DNA from: an uncultured bacterium
GTDB taxonomy: Bacteria > Patescibacteriota > Minisyncoccia > Phycocordibacterales > UBA9973
Length of the DNA: 35,440 nucleotides
Assembly (NCBI GenBank): GCA_903862375.1
Contig: CAIOXR010000078.1
Coordinates: 1-35,440, forward strand
Direction: 5' to 3'
Position numbers and translations under genes: made by a program
The notes under the pieces: generated by a model
Databases searched by the model: none
The model's input: only the letters and a program-made list of their open reading frames with translations
Told to the model about the DNA's origin: nothing
Part shown: positions 22,801 to 30,356 of the stretch, piece by piece
Numbering within the stretch: position 1 is the first letter of the stretch
Layout of the letters: every line of letters starts with the position of its first letter

Positions 22801-23291
22801 TAGATAGTATAGATACTAAAATAATAAATGAAATGCAAGAAGTTCGTGAGGTTGTTACTTTGGGTCTTCAAGCGAGACAAAAAGCAGGAATACCAGTAAG
22901 ACAGCCTTTGGGTGAGCTAGTAGTTACTAATTACAAGCTACCTAAAGAATACGAAGAGATAGTCAAAGATGAATTAAATATAAAAGAGATTAAGATATTA
23001 GATGGTGAAGAAAAGAAAGTAGAGATAGATACGGATATCACACCCGAGCTTCGTACAGAGGGTCAGTATAGAGAGCTTGTAAGAGCTATACAAGATATGA
23101 GGAAAAAAGCAGGACTTAACCCAAGTGATATTGTAAATATCATAATATCTACCTCTAAAGAAGGAGAAGGTCTAATAAATAAATTTAAGAATGAACTACT
23201 AAAAGCAGTAGGGTCAAATGAGATAAAAATAAAAGAGAATAATGGAACTGAGGTCAAGATTGATGATTTAATATTTGTCATAAGTATATAA
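19812..23291 (+). CDS. ileS: Isoleucyl-tRNA synthetase with embedded histidine-phosphatase domain
   Basis: This 1159-residue class I synthetase charges tRNA-Ile. The HIGH motif is H54-YGH, the editing (CP1) domain lies at about 190-400 (TTTPWTLPGNTAIAI), and KMSKS is K807-MSKS. An anticodon-binding region follows. Between SLEDLKSKIKKSG and YELDFHRPYIDSI, which are adjacent in ordinary long-form IleRS, there is an insert of about 200 residues (about 505-705) with the histidine-phosphatase signature. Its features are R510-H511-GEAECN, the second Arg in SPLER562TRET, an acidic loop EKEWD, and the second catalytic His654 in LVGHAGE. All catalytic residues are present, so the insert looks enzymatically competent. 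The gene is preceded by a T-box. I know of no established role for this fusion; editing, AMP or other phosphoester cleavage are guesses. Confidence 0.93.
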   Translation: MEEKNQKSNSALREEAVLKFWKENDIFEKSLKKDAPKGKYVFYDGPPFATGLPHYGHILGSAVKDVIGRYKTMSGYNVPRRWGWDCHGLPIENIVEKDLGISGKKAIEALGIDKFTEHARSKVLTYVSEWKKTVDRMGRWVDFDNSYKTMDNTFIESVWWALGEMNKKGLLYEGVRVLAYCPRCETPIANSEIAMDNSYKDITDISVYVKFKILDKKYKDTYLLAWTTTPWTLPGNTAIAINKDLVYILVKNITDKGEEVYIVSKDLFESLRSKFNNPEIIKEVKGEDLIGLSYEPIFSYYENVEIPNKENIWKVWHADFVTMEKGTGIAHEAPAFGEDDMNLAKMNNIPFIRHVEPNGDFSKEVTDFPNVKAKPKEDHQSTDILIIKYLAGSGHLFAKEKIIHSYPHCYRCETPLLYYALPSWFINIQKVKNDLIKKGEDMNWIPGHLKDGRFKQTMESAPDWTISRNRYWASPLPFWKSKSGKLIVISSLEDLKSKIKKSGNKYFVMRHGEAECNVSKVILDDDQANNCKLTEKGREQVKDSSKNFKEKIDIIIASPLERTRETTKIICENIGFPLDKVIYSDLEKEWDVSSNFQGKSREDFEDYYCRQYLNHPFEALPNGESYSQLVYRVGKMIYDIDSKYNGKNILLVGHAGETSALNHVVQGFSFETLAKDLHFPSYLKNAEIRELDFIPLPHNHNYELDFHRPYIDSIILVDDEGEEYKRISEVVDCWFESGSMPFAQNHYPFECPNWKEENFPSGFVAEYIAQTRTWFYYTHTISTILFGEAPFENVVTTGTVLAEDGAKMSKSKNNYPDPWLLFNKYGVDALRFYLVSSTLMKGEDVNFSEKLVQEVASKIINRFDNVVSFYELYKGDFDPESEHEISKNVLDIWIISRLKQFVLEVEDGMKSYDLAQATKPFELFIEDLSTWYLRRSRDRLKENDAESKQTLYFVLKVTVQLFAPFMPFIADDIWQKIRFESDPVSVHLTDFFDGIKIDSIDTKIINEMQEVREVVTLGLQARQKAGIPVRQPLGELVVTNYKLPKEYEEIVKDELNIKEIKILDGEEKKVEIDTDITPELRTEGQYRELVRAIQDMRKKAGLNPSDIVNIIISTSKEGEGLINKFKNELLKAVGSNEIKIKENNGTEVKIDDLIFVISI

Positions 23292-23299
23292 AATATATT

Positions 23300-23842
23300 A
23301 TGGATACAATGTATCAAAAAGAATTAAATTCTTGGAAAAAGATTTGTATTTTAAATCCTCATAATCTTAGTGAAAAGGAAATAAGTGAACTACCTGTCTA
23401 TTTTGGGACTAGGACTGTCATACTAGTAGATGACGATAAGGTTGTATTAATTAAATCCACGAAATCAAATTATTATGTACTAGTTGGAGGAAGTATAGAA
23501 GAAGGGGAGACCATAGAGCAGGGCCTTATACGTGAGTGTAAAGAGGAATCTGGGTATGATATCTCTATTATTTCTCCTCTCGGTTACATAGAACTATGTA
23601 AGAAAAAATACAAAAGAATTATTTTTGGATTTTTAGTAAAAGCTGTAGGAGAGCCAACTGAGCTTTTGCTTACGGAGGAAGAAAAAGAATTAGGGCATAC
23701 AGTATACATCTGTCCTATGGATGAAGCGATAACTCTCTTAAAAAATGATGTAAAAAAAGGCGTTTTTGTTAAAGATAATTTGGCAGCCATCCGCTCTCTT
23801 ATGTTTTTAGAAGAAGCTGAAAAGTATTTAAAAAAGTGCTAA
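23300..23842 (+). CDS. Nudix hydrolase
   Basis: This 180-residue Nudix protein has a canonical box: GGSIEEGETIEQGLIRECKE continued by ESGY fits Gx5Ex7REUxEExGU, so the metal-binding Glu residues are in place. Around it are the strand TVILVDDDKVVLIKS before the box and a C-terminal helical part (EEEKELGHTVYICPMDEAITLL). The N-terminal 30 residues are helical and not part of the core. Substrate is unknown. The start is eight bases after ileS, probably in the same transcript, so it may come under T-box control. The next gene has its own promoter located in the last codons and stop of this one. Confidence 0.82.
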   Translation: MDTMYQKELNSWKKICILNPHNLSEKEISELPVYFGTRTVILVDDDKVVLIKSTKSNYYVLVGGSIEEGETIEQGLIRECKEESGYDISIISPLGYIELCKKKYKRIIFGFLVKAVGEPTELLLTEEEKELGHTVYICPMDEAITLLKNDVKKGVFVKDNLAAIRSLMFLEEAEKYLKKC

Positions 23843-23854
23843 AATAGGGTTATG
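23837..23854 (+). promoter_or_regulatory. Leaderless extended -10 promoter
   Basis: TGCTAAAAT (23837-23845) is followed by six bases and ATG 23852. No convincing -35 is seen, as expected for a TGn-extended -10. The box overlaps the stop codon of the Nudix gene. Confidence 0.55.
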
Positions 23855-24418
23855 GAAAAAATTATAAAAGAAGCTAGAGAACTAGCATATGGTGAAGCTG
23901 AAAAGAATGGAACACCTGCTGTACCTATTATTAATTTATCAACAGAAATAGGTAAAAGAATCGCTGGGGAATTAGGTGCAAATATTGAAATAGTTGAAAT
24001 TGGTACATTGCTTATGGACTGTGTCTTGGGGCAAGCCATAAAAGAAAATCGCCAGAAAGAACACATCCAGATGTCATATGAAAAAACAGATGAATTATTA
24101 AAAAAATTTTCAATATTAGAAGAAGATAAAAATAATATAAAGCATTGTGTACTGGAACATCATGGGGTTAAAAAGTTTTATTCTTTAGAGTCAGAAATAT
24201 GTTGTAATGCAGATTGTTACAGATTTATTTCTGTAAAAGGTATATTTCTTCAAATAAGAAATATGAGGGAAATGCCATTTGAAAAAATAGTTGAAAAATT
24301 AGAAGAAAAAGTAAATGAAAAGTGGAATGCTCTAACTTTAGATATTGCAAAAAATGAGTTATCTATTCAGTATGAATTAATAATTAAATTATTAGAAAAT
24401 TTAAAAGTAAAAAATTAA
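23852..24418 (+). CDS. HD-domain-like protein with altered HD motif
   Basis: This 188-residue helical protein follows the HD-phosphohydrolase pattern. It has a helix with IGTLLMDCVLGQA where a normal protein has xLLHDIGxxxG, then EHIQMS, a helix with KHCVLEHHG and a C-terminal NADCYRF in place of NADxL. The conserved His of the HD pair is Met55, while Asp56 is kept, and the second-helix His residues and the distal Asp remain. Metal-dependent phosphohydrolase activity is therefore doubtful. It precedes an alpha/beta hydrolase gene and recO at two-base and overlapping junctions. What it acts on is unknown. The HD relationship is inferred from motif order, so alternatives remain open. Confidence 0.6.
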   Translation: MEKIIKEARELAYGEAEKNGTPAVPIINLSTEIGKRIAGELGANIEIVEIGTLLMDCVLGQAIKENRQKEHIQMSYEKTDELLKKFSILEEDKNNIKHCVLEHHGVKKFYSLESEICCNADCYRFISVKGIFLQIRNMREMPFEKIVEKLEEKVNEKWNALTLDIAKNELSIQYELIIKLLENLKVKN

Positions 24419-24420
24419 TT

Positions 24421-25005
24421 ATGAAAAAAGTATTTATTGTTCACGGGTTTGTAGGTATACCTAATGGTGGGTGGATTCCTTGGTTAATGGAGGAACTAGC
24501 AAAAAATAAAATCTTTGCTTGTGCTTTAGCAATGCCTAATCCAAAAAACCCATCTGTACCAGAATGGATTGAAGAAATTTCTCATGCTGTAAATAATGCA
24601 CCAGACGATGAAATATATTTGGTAGGGCATAGTTTAGGAGCTACAGCAGTAATGAAATATCTTGAAAGTATTCCAAATGAAAAAAAAGTTTCTGGGGTTG
24701 TATTAATTTCAGGACTCATAAGTCCACTTGATCCAGAAAATAGTAAAAGCAATTATCGCGCAATTGATTCATTCGTTGTTCCATCAATTTATTTTGAAAA
24801 AGTGAAAAATAAATCAGACAAGTTTATTTTGCTTCATAGTGTGGATGACCCAGCAGTTCCATTTGCACATGCTGAGATAATTTCCAAAGAGTTAAATTGT
24901 AAACTCGTTAAGGTAGATAAGTATAAACATTTTTTTATACTTGCAGAACCAATTTGTTATCAAATACCTGAATTACTAAAAATTATTGATGAAATATTAG
25001 AATAA
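24421..25005 (+). CDS. Alpha/beta hydrolase, RBBP9/YdeN-like
   Basis: This 194-residue compact alpha/beta hydrolase opens with the family pattern KKVFIVHGFVGIPNGGWIPW. The nucleophile is Ser71 in VGHSLGA, the acid is Asp142 or Asp143 in SVDDPAVPF, and the His is 170 in KYKHFF. Family members are serine hydrolases of mostly unknown natural substrate. The size (about 190 residues) and the short lid match RBBP9/YdeN. It begins two bases after the HD-like gene, and its stop shares a base with the recO start (TAATG at 25003-25007), so the three are one transcript. No signal peptide is seen, so it is cytoplasmic. Confidence 0.8.
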   Translation: MKKVFIVHGFVGIPNGGWIPWLMEELAKNKIFACALAMPNPKNPSVPEWIEEISHAVNNAPDDEIYLVGHSLGATAVMKYLESIPNEKKVSGVVLISGLISPLDPENSKSNYRAIDSFVVPSIYFEKVKNKSDKFILLHSVDDPAVPFAHAEIISKELNCKLVKVDKYKHFFILAEPICYQIPELLKIIDEILE

Positions 25006-25589
25006 TGCATCATATTTATCATACACATGGATTTATACTAAGTTCGAAGAATAAAGGGGAAGCAAATAAAATGCTTACTGTTTATACTCGTGAGATGGGT
25101 TTGGTAAGGGCAATGGTTCAGGGAGTGAGGCTTCACAAATCAAAACTTCGATTTAGTTTACAAGATTTTTCTTATGTAAATATAGATTTCGTAAGAGGTA
25201 AAGATATATGGAGAGTGACATCAGCAAATAGTATCACAAGTTTTCCTTTTGCTAGATCTTCCAGAAGTTCACTACTGTTCATAGCTAGGATATGCAAACT
25301 TCTTGAAAGACTTTGTGATGGTGAAGAGTCAAATGAGAAGATATTTGATGATTTTATCCAAGTATTATATCTGATAGATGATTCAAATATATTAGATTCA
25401 TCAAGAGAAGCCCTTGAGCTTCATCTGGTGTTAAGAATAATGAATTCACTTGGTTATATTGGGGATTCTTTAATGTTGATGGATTATCTGGATGGAAGTA
25501 TAGACCTCACTCAGACAGAAACTTTACTAAGAGAAAAAAGATCTATTATTTCTCATATAAATAAGGCTTTGAATGAAAGCCAGCTTTAA
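25005..25589 (+). CDS. recO: DNA repair protein RecO (short form)
   Basis: This 194-residue protein has the RecO N-terminal OB-fold (HTHGFILSSKNKGEANKMLTVYTREMG and LVRAMVQGVR) and part of the helical C-terminal domain (LELHLVLRIMNSLGY). RecO loads RecA with RecR at gaps and anneals single strands coated with SSB. E. coli RecO is 242 residues; this one stops before the C-terminal part and has no zinc-finger cysteines, a shortening common in reduced genomes. Its ATG shares a base with the stop of the hydrolase gene. A palindrome overlapping the stop may end the transcript. The partner SSB is encoded at 34663-35112. Confidence 0.85.
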   Translation: MHHIYHTHGFILSSKNKGEANKMLTVYTREMGLVRAMVQGVRLHKSKLRFSLQDFSYVNIDFVRGKDIWRVTSANSITSFPFARSSRSSLLFIARICKLLERLCDGEESNEKIFDDFIQVLYLIDDSNILDSSREALELHLVLRIMNSLGYIGDSLMLMDYLDGSIDLTQTETLLREKRSIISHINKALNESQL

Positions 25590-25603
25590 TTTAAATTAAA
25601 GCT
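25582..25603. terminator. Candidate terminator after recO
   Basis: A perfect 22-bp palindrome (AGCTTTAATTT and its complement) overlaps the recO stop. It is A/T-rich and has no T tract on the plus strand, so it is a weak terminator candidate. Confidence 0.4.
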
Positions 25604-25622
25604 AAATCACAGGTTAGATAAT

Positions 25623-25663
25623 TTGTTACTTTTAAATAAAATGGTATTATAATAAAATATATG
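25623..25663 (+). promoter_or_regulatory. Leaderless promoter
   Basis: TTGTTA (25623-25628), 19 bases, TATAAT (25648-25653), then seven bases to ATG 25661. The spacing to the start is one base longer than in the other examples but still places transcription start on or next to the ATG. Confidence 0.55.
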
Positions 25664-27526
25664 CCTGAGAATGAGAATAAAATTGAAGATATAAAACGTC
25701 GTCTTTATGAACCTAAAGATACAGTAACTCATCGCACAAAAGAAAATATAATTCATAATATTGATCATAAGGTAGAACAAAATTGGAAACAAGAAGACGA
25801 AAATACTTCTAATAAAATCAGAAAACCAAAAACATCAATTTTTAAAAAGTTTTTTATTTTTTCAATAGTGTTCTTTTTTTTGGCTATTGGGGTAGCATTT
25901 TATCTATACTCAAATAATGGTACTTCTGTTTCGAATGAATATATTGATATAACAGTTATAGGTAATGCATTTACAAAGGGAGGAGAAGAATTACCTTTAC
26001 AGATCGAAGTTACAAATAGGAATAAAGCAAATCTTGAACTTGTAAATTTGATAGTTTCTTTTCCAAATGGGGCAAATAACAATTCTATAGATATCACAAG
26101 ACTGCCTAGAATTACTATTGGAACTATTAAACCAGGTGAAACAATCACAAAAAACATAAAAGTAGTTTTATATGGTGATGAAAGATCTGATCGTAACATA
26201 AAGATTGATCTTGAGTATCATCCTGAAAGTTCAAATGCAATTTTTACAAAAAGTAAAGATTATCCAGTTAATATAAGTTCTGCTCCTCTTTCTTTGTTCG
26301 TAGAAGCACCAGATACTGTAACCTCTGATCAGCCAGTAATTGTAACTGTAAAAGCTGTTCTTAATACTTCACTACAAAATAACGGTACGGTAATGCAAGT
26401 AAGTTATCCAAATAACTTTATTTATGAAGGTGCTGAGCCAGCACCTACCTTAGGAAATTCTATGTGGAGTTTAGATTCTCTAAGTTTGACTAATCCAGTT
26501 TCTGTCGTTATTAAAGGTAGAATAGTAGGATTAGATAATGACCAACAGGTTTTTCATGTTTATGCTGGAACTATAAAAGAAAATGATAAATCCAATATGG
26601 ATATTGTATATAATTCTTTGTTACACACAATTACTATTACAAAACCATTTCTTGAAGCAAATATTATTGCGAAAGACACTTCTTCGTCTGGTGATATAGT
26701 TGAAGTTAAAATATTATGGGTAAATAATTTACCAACTAAAATAACTGATGGGGAAATTTTTGTTAATTTAGGAGGGAATGTTTATGATCGTACATCGGTC
26801 AAACCTTCAAAGGGATTTTTTGATTCATTTAATAATCGTATAATTTGGGATAGGAACTATATAGATGAATTATCAAATATTGAACCTGGGCAAAGTGGAG
26901 AGGTTGATTTTAGTGTTAGCTCAAAAGAATTATCAGGTATTCAAGATTTAATTAAAGATCCAGAATTAACGTTTGATGTAAGTATAAAAGGACGTCAACC
27001 TTCTTTAGGGTCTACATATACTGAAGTAAATAATTTTTCAAAAAAAGTTGTAAAAATATTATCTAATTTTCAAATTGCTGCTTCTGCTTCATATAAGGCG
27101 GGTCCTCTTCCTCCAAAAGCTGAGAAAAAAACGGATTATGTTGTTACATGGAGTTTGCTTAATGGAACCAATACGATATCAGAGGCAGTGGCAAGGGCAT
27201 CTCTTCCTATTTATGTAAATTGGGTTTCTTCTAACTCACAAAGAGAAAATATAACTTATAATGAATCTACTCGTGAAGTTGTTTGGAAAATAGGTACAGT
27301 TCGTGCAAATACTGGTGGAAATGTTGACAAAGAAGCTGTATTTACAATTTCACTTTCTCCTTCGCTTTCTCAAGTGGGAAGCACTCCACAGTTAATGAAA
27401 GAAATATTTTTATCTGGAACTGATACATTTACAAATACACAAATTAATTTTAAAAATGGATCAATTAATACATTATTATCAGGAGATATAAATTTTAAAT
27501 CAGGTGATGAACGTGTAGTAGAGTAA
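25661..27526 (+). CDS. Membrane-anchored surface protein with Ig-like repeats
   Basis: This 621-residue protein has a charged cytoplasmic N-terminus (1-60), one transmembrane helix (about 62-83) and a long outside region. The outside is beta-rich and reads as four or five related modules, with recurring phrases such as LQIEVTNRNKANLELVNLIV, VTVKAVLNTSLQNNGTV, VEVKILWVNNLPTKITDG and YVVTWSLLNGTNTISEA. These resemble bacterial Ig-like or DUF11-type domains that list a vector of the form (d/t)-x-V-x-h-N. The architecture suggests a rod projecting from the cell surface, perhaps an adhesin or part of an attachment structure. Its real partner is unknown. It has its own leaderless promoter and is followed by glyS. 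Confidence 0.72.
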   Translation: MPENENKIEDIKRRLYEPKDTVTHRTKENIIHNIDHKVEQNWKQEDENTSNKIRKPKTSIFKKFFIFSIVFFFLAIGVAFYLYSNNGTSVSNEYIDITVIGNAFTKGGEELPLQIEVTNRNKANLELVNLIVSFPNGANNNSIDITRLPRITIGTIKPGETITKNIKVVLYGDERSDRNIKIDLEYHPESSNAIFTKSKDYPVNISSAPLSLFVEAPDTVTSDQPVIVTVKAVLNTSLQNNGTVMQVSYPNNFIYEGAEPAPTLGNSMWSLDSLSLTNPVSVVIKGRIVGLDNDQQVFHVYAGTIKENDKSNMDIVYNSLLHTITITKPFLEANIIAKDTSSSGDIVEVKILWVNNLPTKITDGEIFVNLGGNVYDRTSVKPSKGFFDSFNNRIIWDRNYIDELSNIEPGQSGEVDFSVSSKELSGIQDLIKDPELTFDVSIKGRQPSLGSTYTEVNNFSKKVVKILSNFQIAASASYKAGPLPPKAEKKTDYVVTWSLLNGTNTISEAVARASLPIYVNWVSSNSQRENITYNESTREVVWKIGTVRANTGGNVDKEAVFTISLSPSLSQVGSTPQLMKEIFLSGTDTFTNTQINFKNGSINTLLSGDINFKSGDERVVE

Positions 27527-27557
27527 TTAATAATTTATAAATATACGATTAAGAACT

Positions 27558-28964
27558 ATGGAACAAAAAAATGATGGAAAATTAATGGAGAAGATTATAT
27601 CACTTTGTAAGAGAAGAGGTTTTGTTTTTGCTTCTTCAGAAATATATGGTGGTATGGCTGGTGTTTATGATTATGGGCACTATGGTGTACTTTTTAAAGA
27701 CAATATAAAAAAAGAATGGGAAAAAAATATGATACAGATGAGGGAAGATATTGTTGGTCTTGATAGTGCTATATTCATGCATCCAAGGACATGGGTTGCT
27801 TCTGGTCACGTGGCAGGATTTAATGATCCACAAGTTGACTGTCATAATTGTAAATCAAGATTTAGAGCTGATCATATACTTGAAGATTTCGGTATTCAAG
27901 CCGATAAGGCTGGTATAGAATTTATAAATGATGAATTGAATAAACTTCGTGAATTAAAAAAGCTTGTATGTCAGAACTGTGGTAAGGCTGAATTAGGAGA
28001 AGCTAGAGTATTCTCAATGATGGTTAAATCAAATTTTGGTTCACCGATTGATTCACTTACTGAAGAAAATGTAGCTTATCTAAGACCAGAGACTTGTGGT
28101 GGTATATATCTAGAATATAAGAATACACTTGATAGTCTTCATTCTAAACTACCATTCGGTATTGCTCAAGTTGGTAAAGTATTTAGGAATGAAATTGCAG
28201 CTAGGCAGTTTATCTTTCGTACTCGTGAATTTGAACAAATGGAAATGCAGTATTTTCATGATCCATTAGATACAGTTTCTATTTTTGAAAATTGGAAACA
28301 GACAAGATATGACTGGTATCTTTTATATGGAATTCCTGATGATAAATTACGTTTTTATAAGCATGAGAAGTTGGCTCATTATGCTACTGATGCTTATGAT
28401 GTCGAGTATGATTTTGAGTCGATGGGTGGCTTTAAAGAAGTAGAAGGTATACACGCAAGGGGAAACTGGGATTTGTCTCAACATAGCAAGTTCTCAGGTA
28501 TTGCTCTTGACTACTACGATGAAGAAAAGAAGAAAAGATTTACTCCACATATAGTAGAAACTTCTGTAGGTTTAGCTAGACTTTTCTTAATGTTTATTGA
28601 TAATGCTTATACAGAAATACTTTCAGAAGAAGGTGAGACTCGTGTATTCTTGAAACTAGATCCAAGATTAGCTCCTATCAAGGTTGCTATCTTTCCACTA
28701 CTTAAGAACAAGCCTGAGCTTGTATCAACTGCGCATAATTTGTATTTAAAGATTAGAAGTGAGTTTATGTGTGAGTTTGATGATAATGGTAACATAGGTA
28801 AGAGGTATAGAAGACAGGATGAGATAGGAACTCCATGGTGTGTGGTTGTAGACTTTGATACACTCGAAGATAATTCTGTAACTATCCGTGATCGTGATAC
28901 TGGTCTTCAAGAAAGAATTCAAAAAGAAGATATAGTCGCTTACATAAAAGAGAGGATGAAATAA
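27558..28964 (+). CDS. glyS: Glycyl-tRNA synthetase (single-chain, eukaryote/archaea type)
   Basis: This 468-residue class II enzyme is of the homodimeric GlyRS type and charges tRNA-Gly. The opening KRRGFVFASSEIYGGMAGVYDYG holds motif 1 context. Two CxxC pairs (DCHNCKSRF, VCQNCGKAELG) lie in the insert between motifs. Motif 2 is FRNEIAARQFIFRTREFEQM, and motif 3 is ETSVGLARLFLMFI. The C-terminal anticodon-binding domain begins near LDPRLAPIKVAIFPL. It is about normal in size for the bacterial single-chain form. The region upstream (27527-27557) has only a weak candidate -10 (TACGAT, 27544-27549), so it may be transcribed with the upstream surface-protein gene. Confidence 0.93.
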   Translation: MEQKNDGKLMEKIISLCKRRGFVFASSEIYGGMAGVYDYGHYGVLFKDNIKKEWEKNMIQMREDIVGLDSAIFMHPRTWVASGHVAGFNDPQVDCHNCKSRFRADHILEDFGIQADKAGIEFINDELNKLRELKKLVCQNCGKAELGEARVFSMMVKSNFGSPIDSLTEENVAYLRPETCGGIYLEYKNTLDSLHSKLPFGIAQVGKVFRNEIAARQFIFRTREFEQMEMQYFHDPLDTVSIFENWKQTRYDWYLLYGIPDDKLRFYKHEKLAHYATDAYDVEYDFESMGGFKEVEGIHARGNWDLSQHSKFSGIALDYYDEEKKKRFTPHIVETSVGLARLFLMFIDNAYTEILSEEGETRVFLKLDPRLAPIKVAIFPLLKNKPELVSTAHNLYLKIRSEFMCEFDDNGNIGKRYRRQDEIGTPWCVVVDFDTLEDNSVTIRDRDTGLQERIQKEDIVAYIKERMK

Positions 28965-28981
28965 AAATAAAATTATAAAAA

Positions 28982-29003
28982 TCCCTTAGATAAATACTAG
29001 GGA
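28982..29003 (+). terminator. Weak hairpin after glyS
   Basis: TCCCT (28982-28986) pairs with AGGGA (28999-29003), extended imperfectly by TAG/CT. The following sequence has a short T run. It is a possible terminator for the glyS transcript, within an 85-base gap that otherwise holds only the promoter of the next gene. Confidence 0.45.
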
Positions 29004-29034
29004 ACTTTTGGAATTTTATAATACTTTAATAATA

Positions 29035-29052
29035 TGCTAAAATGGTTTTATG
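29035..29052 (+). promoter_or_regulatory. Leaderless extended -10 promoter
   Basis: TGCTAAAAT (29035-29043) is followed by six bases and ATG 29050, the same arrangement as at 23837 and 30339. Confidence 0.6.
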
Positions 29053-30321
29053 ATAAAAGCAAAAAAGAAAGTATTTAAAAGTGGTTTAAGGGTGGTAACA
29101 ATACCTATGAAAGATAATCCTACTGTGACAGTGCTAGTACTTGTAGGTACAGGAAGTGACTATGAACCAAAGGAAATTAATGGCATTTCTCACTTTTTAG
29201 AGCATATGTGTTTTAAAGGAACTATAAAACGTCCCACTTCTAAGGATATTTCACATGAGCTTGATTCACTAGGGTGTCAGTATAATGCTTTCACTGGATC
29301 TGAATATACTGGCTACTATGCTAAGGGTGATTCAAAGAATTTTAAACAAATGTTTGATGTTGTAACTGATATATATTTAAATTCAACATTTCCAGAGATG
29401 GATATGCAAAAAGAAAAAGGGGTAATAATAGAAGAGATAAATATGTATGAAGATATGCCAGCAAGTGATGTGCAGGATCTTTTCACAAAAGTTTTATATG
29501 GTGATCAGCCAGCAGGAAGAAGCACTTTGGGTACAAAAGAAAATATCAACAATATGATCCGTGATAATTTTGTAAATTATAAAAAGATTCACTATGTGGC
29601 AGAAAATACTGTGGTAATAGTAGCTGGTAATGTAACGAATGAAGAAGTATACAAAGAAATTGCCAAATCATTTAAAGATGTACCGATAAACAAAACTGGT
29701 AAAAAGTCTAAAACAAAAGACGAACAACAAAATGCAAAAGTTTTAGTAAAATTTAAAGAGACAGATCAGACACACTTTGTACTTGGAGTAAGAACATTCT
29801 CAGTTTTTGATAAAAGGAATACTATATTATCACTTTTATCTGGAGTATTAGGAGCAGGGATGAGTTCAAGACTTTTCTCAAAACTTAGGGAAGAGCTTGG
29901 AGTTGCTTACTATGTGCGTGCTTATAATAATCCTTCACTTGATCATGGATCATTTCAGATATCGGCAGGTGTGAATAATACTAGAACAGAAGAAGTGATA
30001 AAAGAAATAATTAAAGAATGTAATTTATTAATAAATGAGAAAGTTAGTGAAAACGAATTAGAAAAAGTTAAATCACTTATAATAGGGAATATGAAGATGT
30101 CCCTTGAAGCGACAGATGATATAGCGAATTTCTATGGTGGTCAAGAATTAATAAAAAAAGAAATTAAAAGCTTAGAAGAAAAAATTAAGGAAATAAAAAA
30201 GGTAACAACAGTAGATATCCAAAAGATGGCTAAAGTTATTTTCAAAACTAAGAATCTAAATCTAGCAATTATTGGTCCATTTAAAGAACAAACTTTATTT
30301 GAAAATATACTTAAGTTTTAG
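29050..30321 (+). CDS. M16 (insulinase/pitrilysin) family zinc peptidase
   Basis: This 423-residue two-domain peptidase has the inverted zinc motif HFLEH at 48-52 (H48, E51, H52) and the third ligand expected in VIIEEINMYED (Glu128 or 129). The C-terminal half contains the noncatalytic M16 fold (ELGVAYYVRAYNNPSLDHGSFQISAGV). Such enzymes degrade or process peptides in a closed chamber formed with a second subunit or the same protein. Length is typical of the bacterial YmxG/PqqL-like branch. It is a single M16 gene here rather than a pair, so it may homodimerise. It has its own leaderless promoter. No signal peptide is visible, so it is probably cytoplasmic. Confidence 0.9.
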   Translation: MIKAKKKVFKSGLRVVTIPMKDNPTVTVLVLVGTGSDYEPKEINGISHFLEHMCFKGTIKRPTSKDISHELDSLGCQYNAFTGSEYTGYYAKGDSKNFKQMFDVVTDIYLNSTFPEMDMQKEKGVIIEEINMYEDMPASDVQDLFTKVLYGDQPAGRSTLGTKENINNMIRDNFVNYKKIHYVAENTVVIVAGNVTNEEVYKEIAKSFKDVPINKTGKKSKTKDEQQNAKVLVKFKETDQTHFVLGVRTFSVFDKRNTILSLLSGVLGAGMSSRLFSKLREELGVAYYVRAYNNPSLDHGSFQISAGVNNTRTEEVIKEIIKECNLLINEKVSENELEKVKSLIIGNMKMSLEATDDIANFYGGQELIKKEIKSLEEKIKEIKKVTTVDIQKMAKVIFKTKNLNLAIIGPFKEQTLFENILKF

Positions 30322-30338
30322 TAAAAGTTTATATTTCA

Positions 30339-30356
30339 TGGTAAAATCATAATATG
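30339..30356 (+). promoter_or_regulatory. Leaderless extended -10 promoter
   Basis: TGGTAAAAT (30339-30347) is followed by six bases and ATG 30354. This is a TGn-extended -10. Confidence 0.55.

Noticed and set aside
27527..27557. Leaderless promoter for glyS
   Set aside because: The only candidate (TACGAT, 27544-27549) leaves eight bases to the ATG and has no -35; co-transcription with the upstream gene is as likely.
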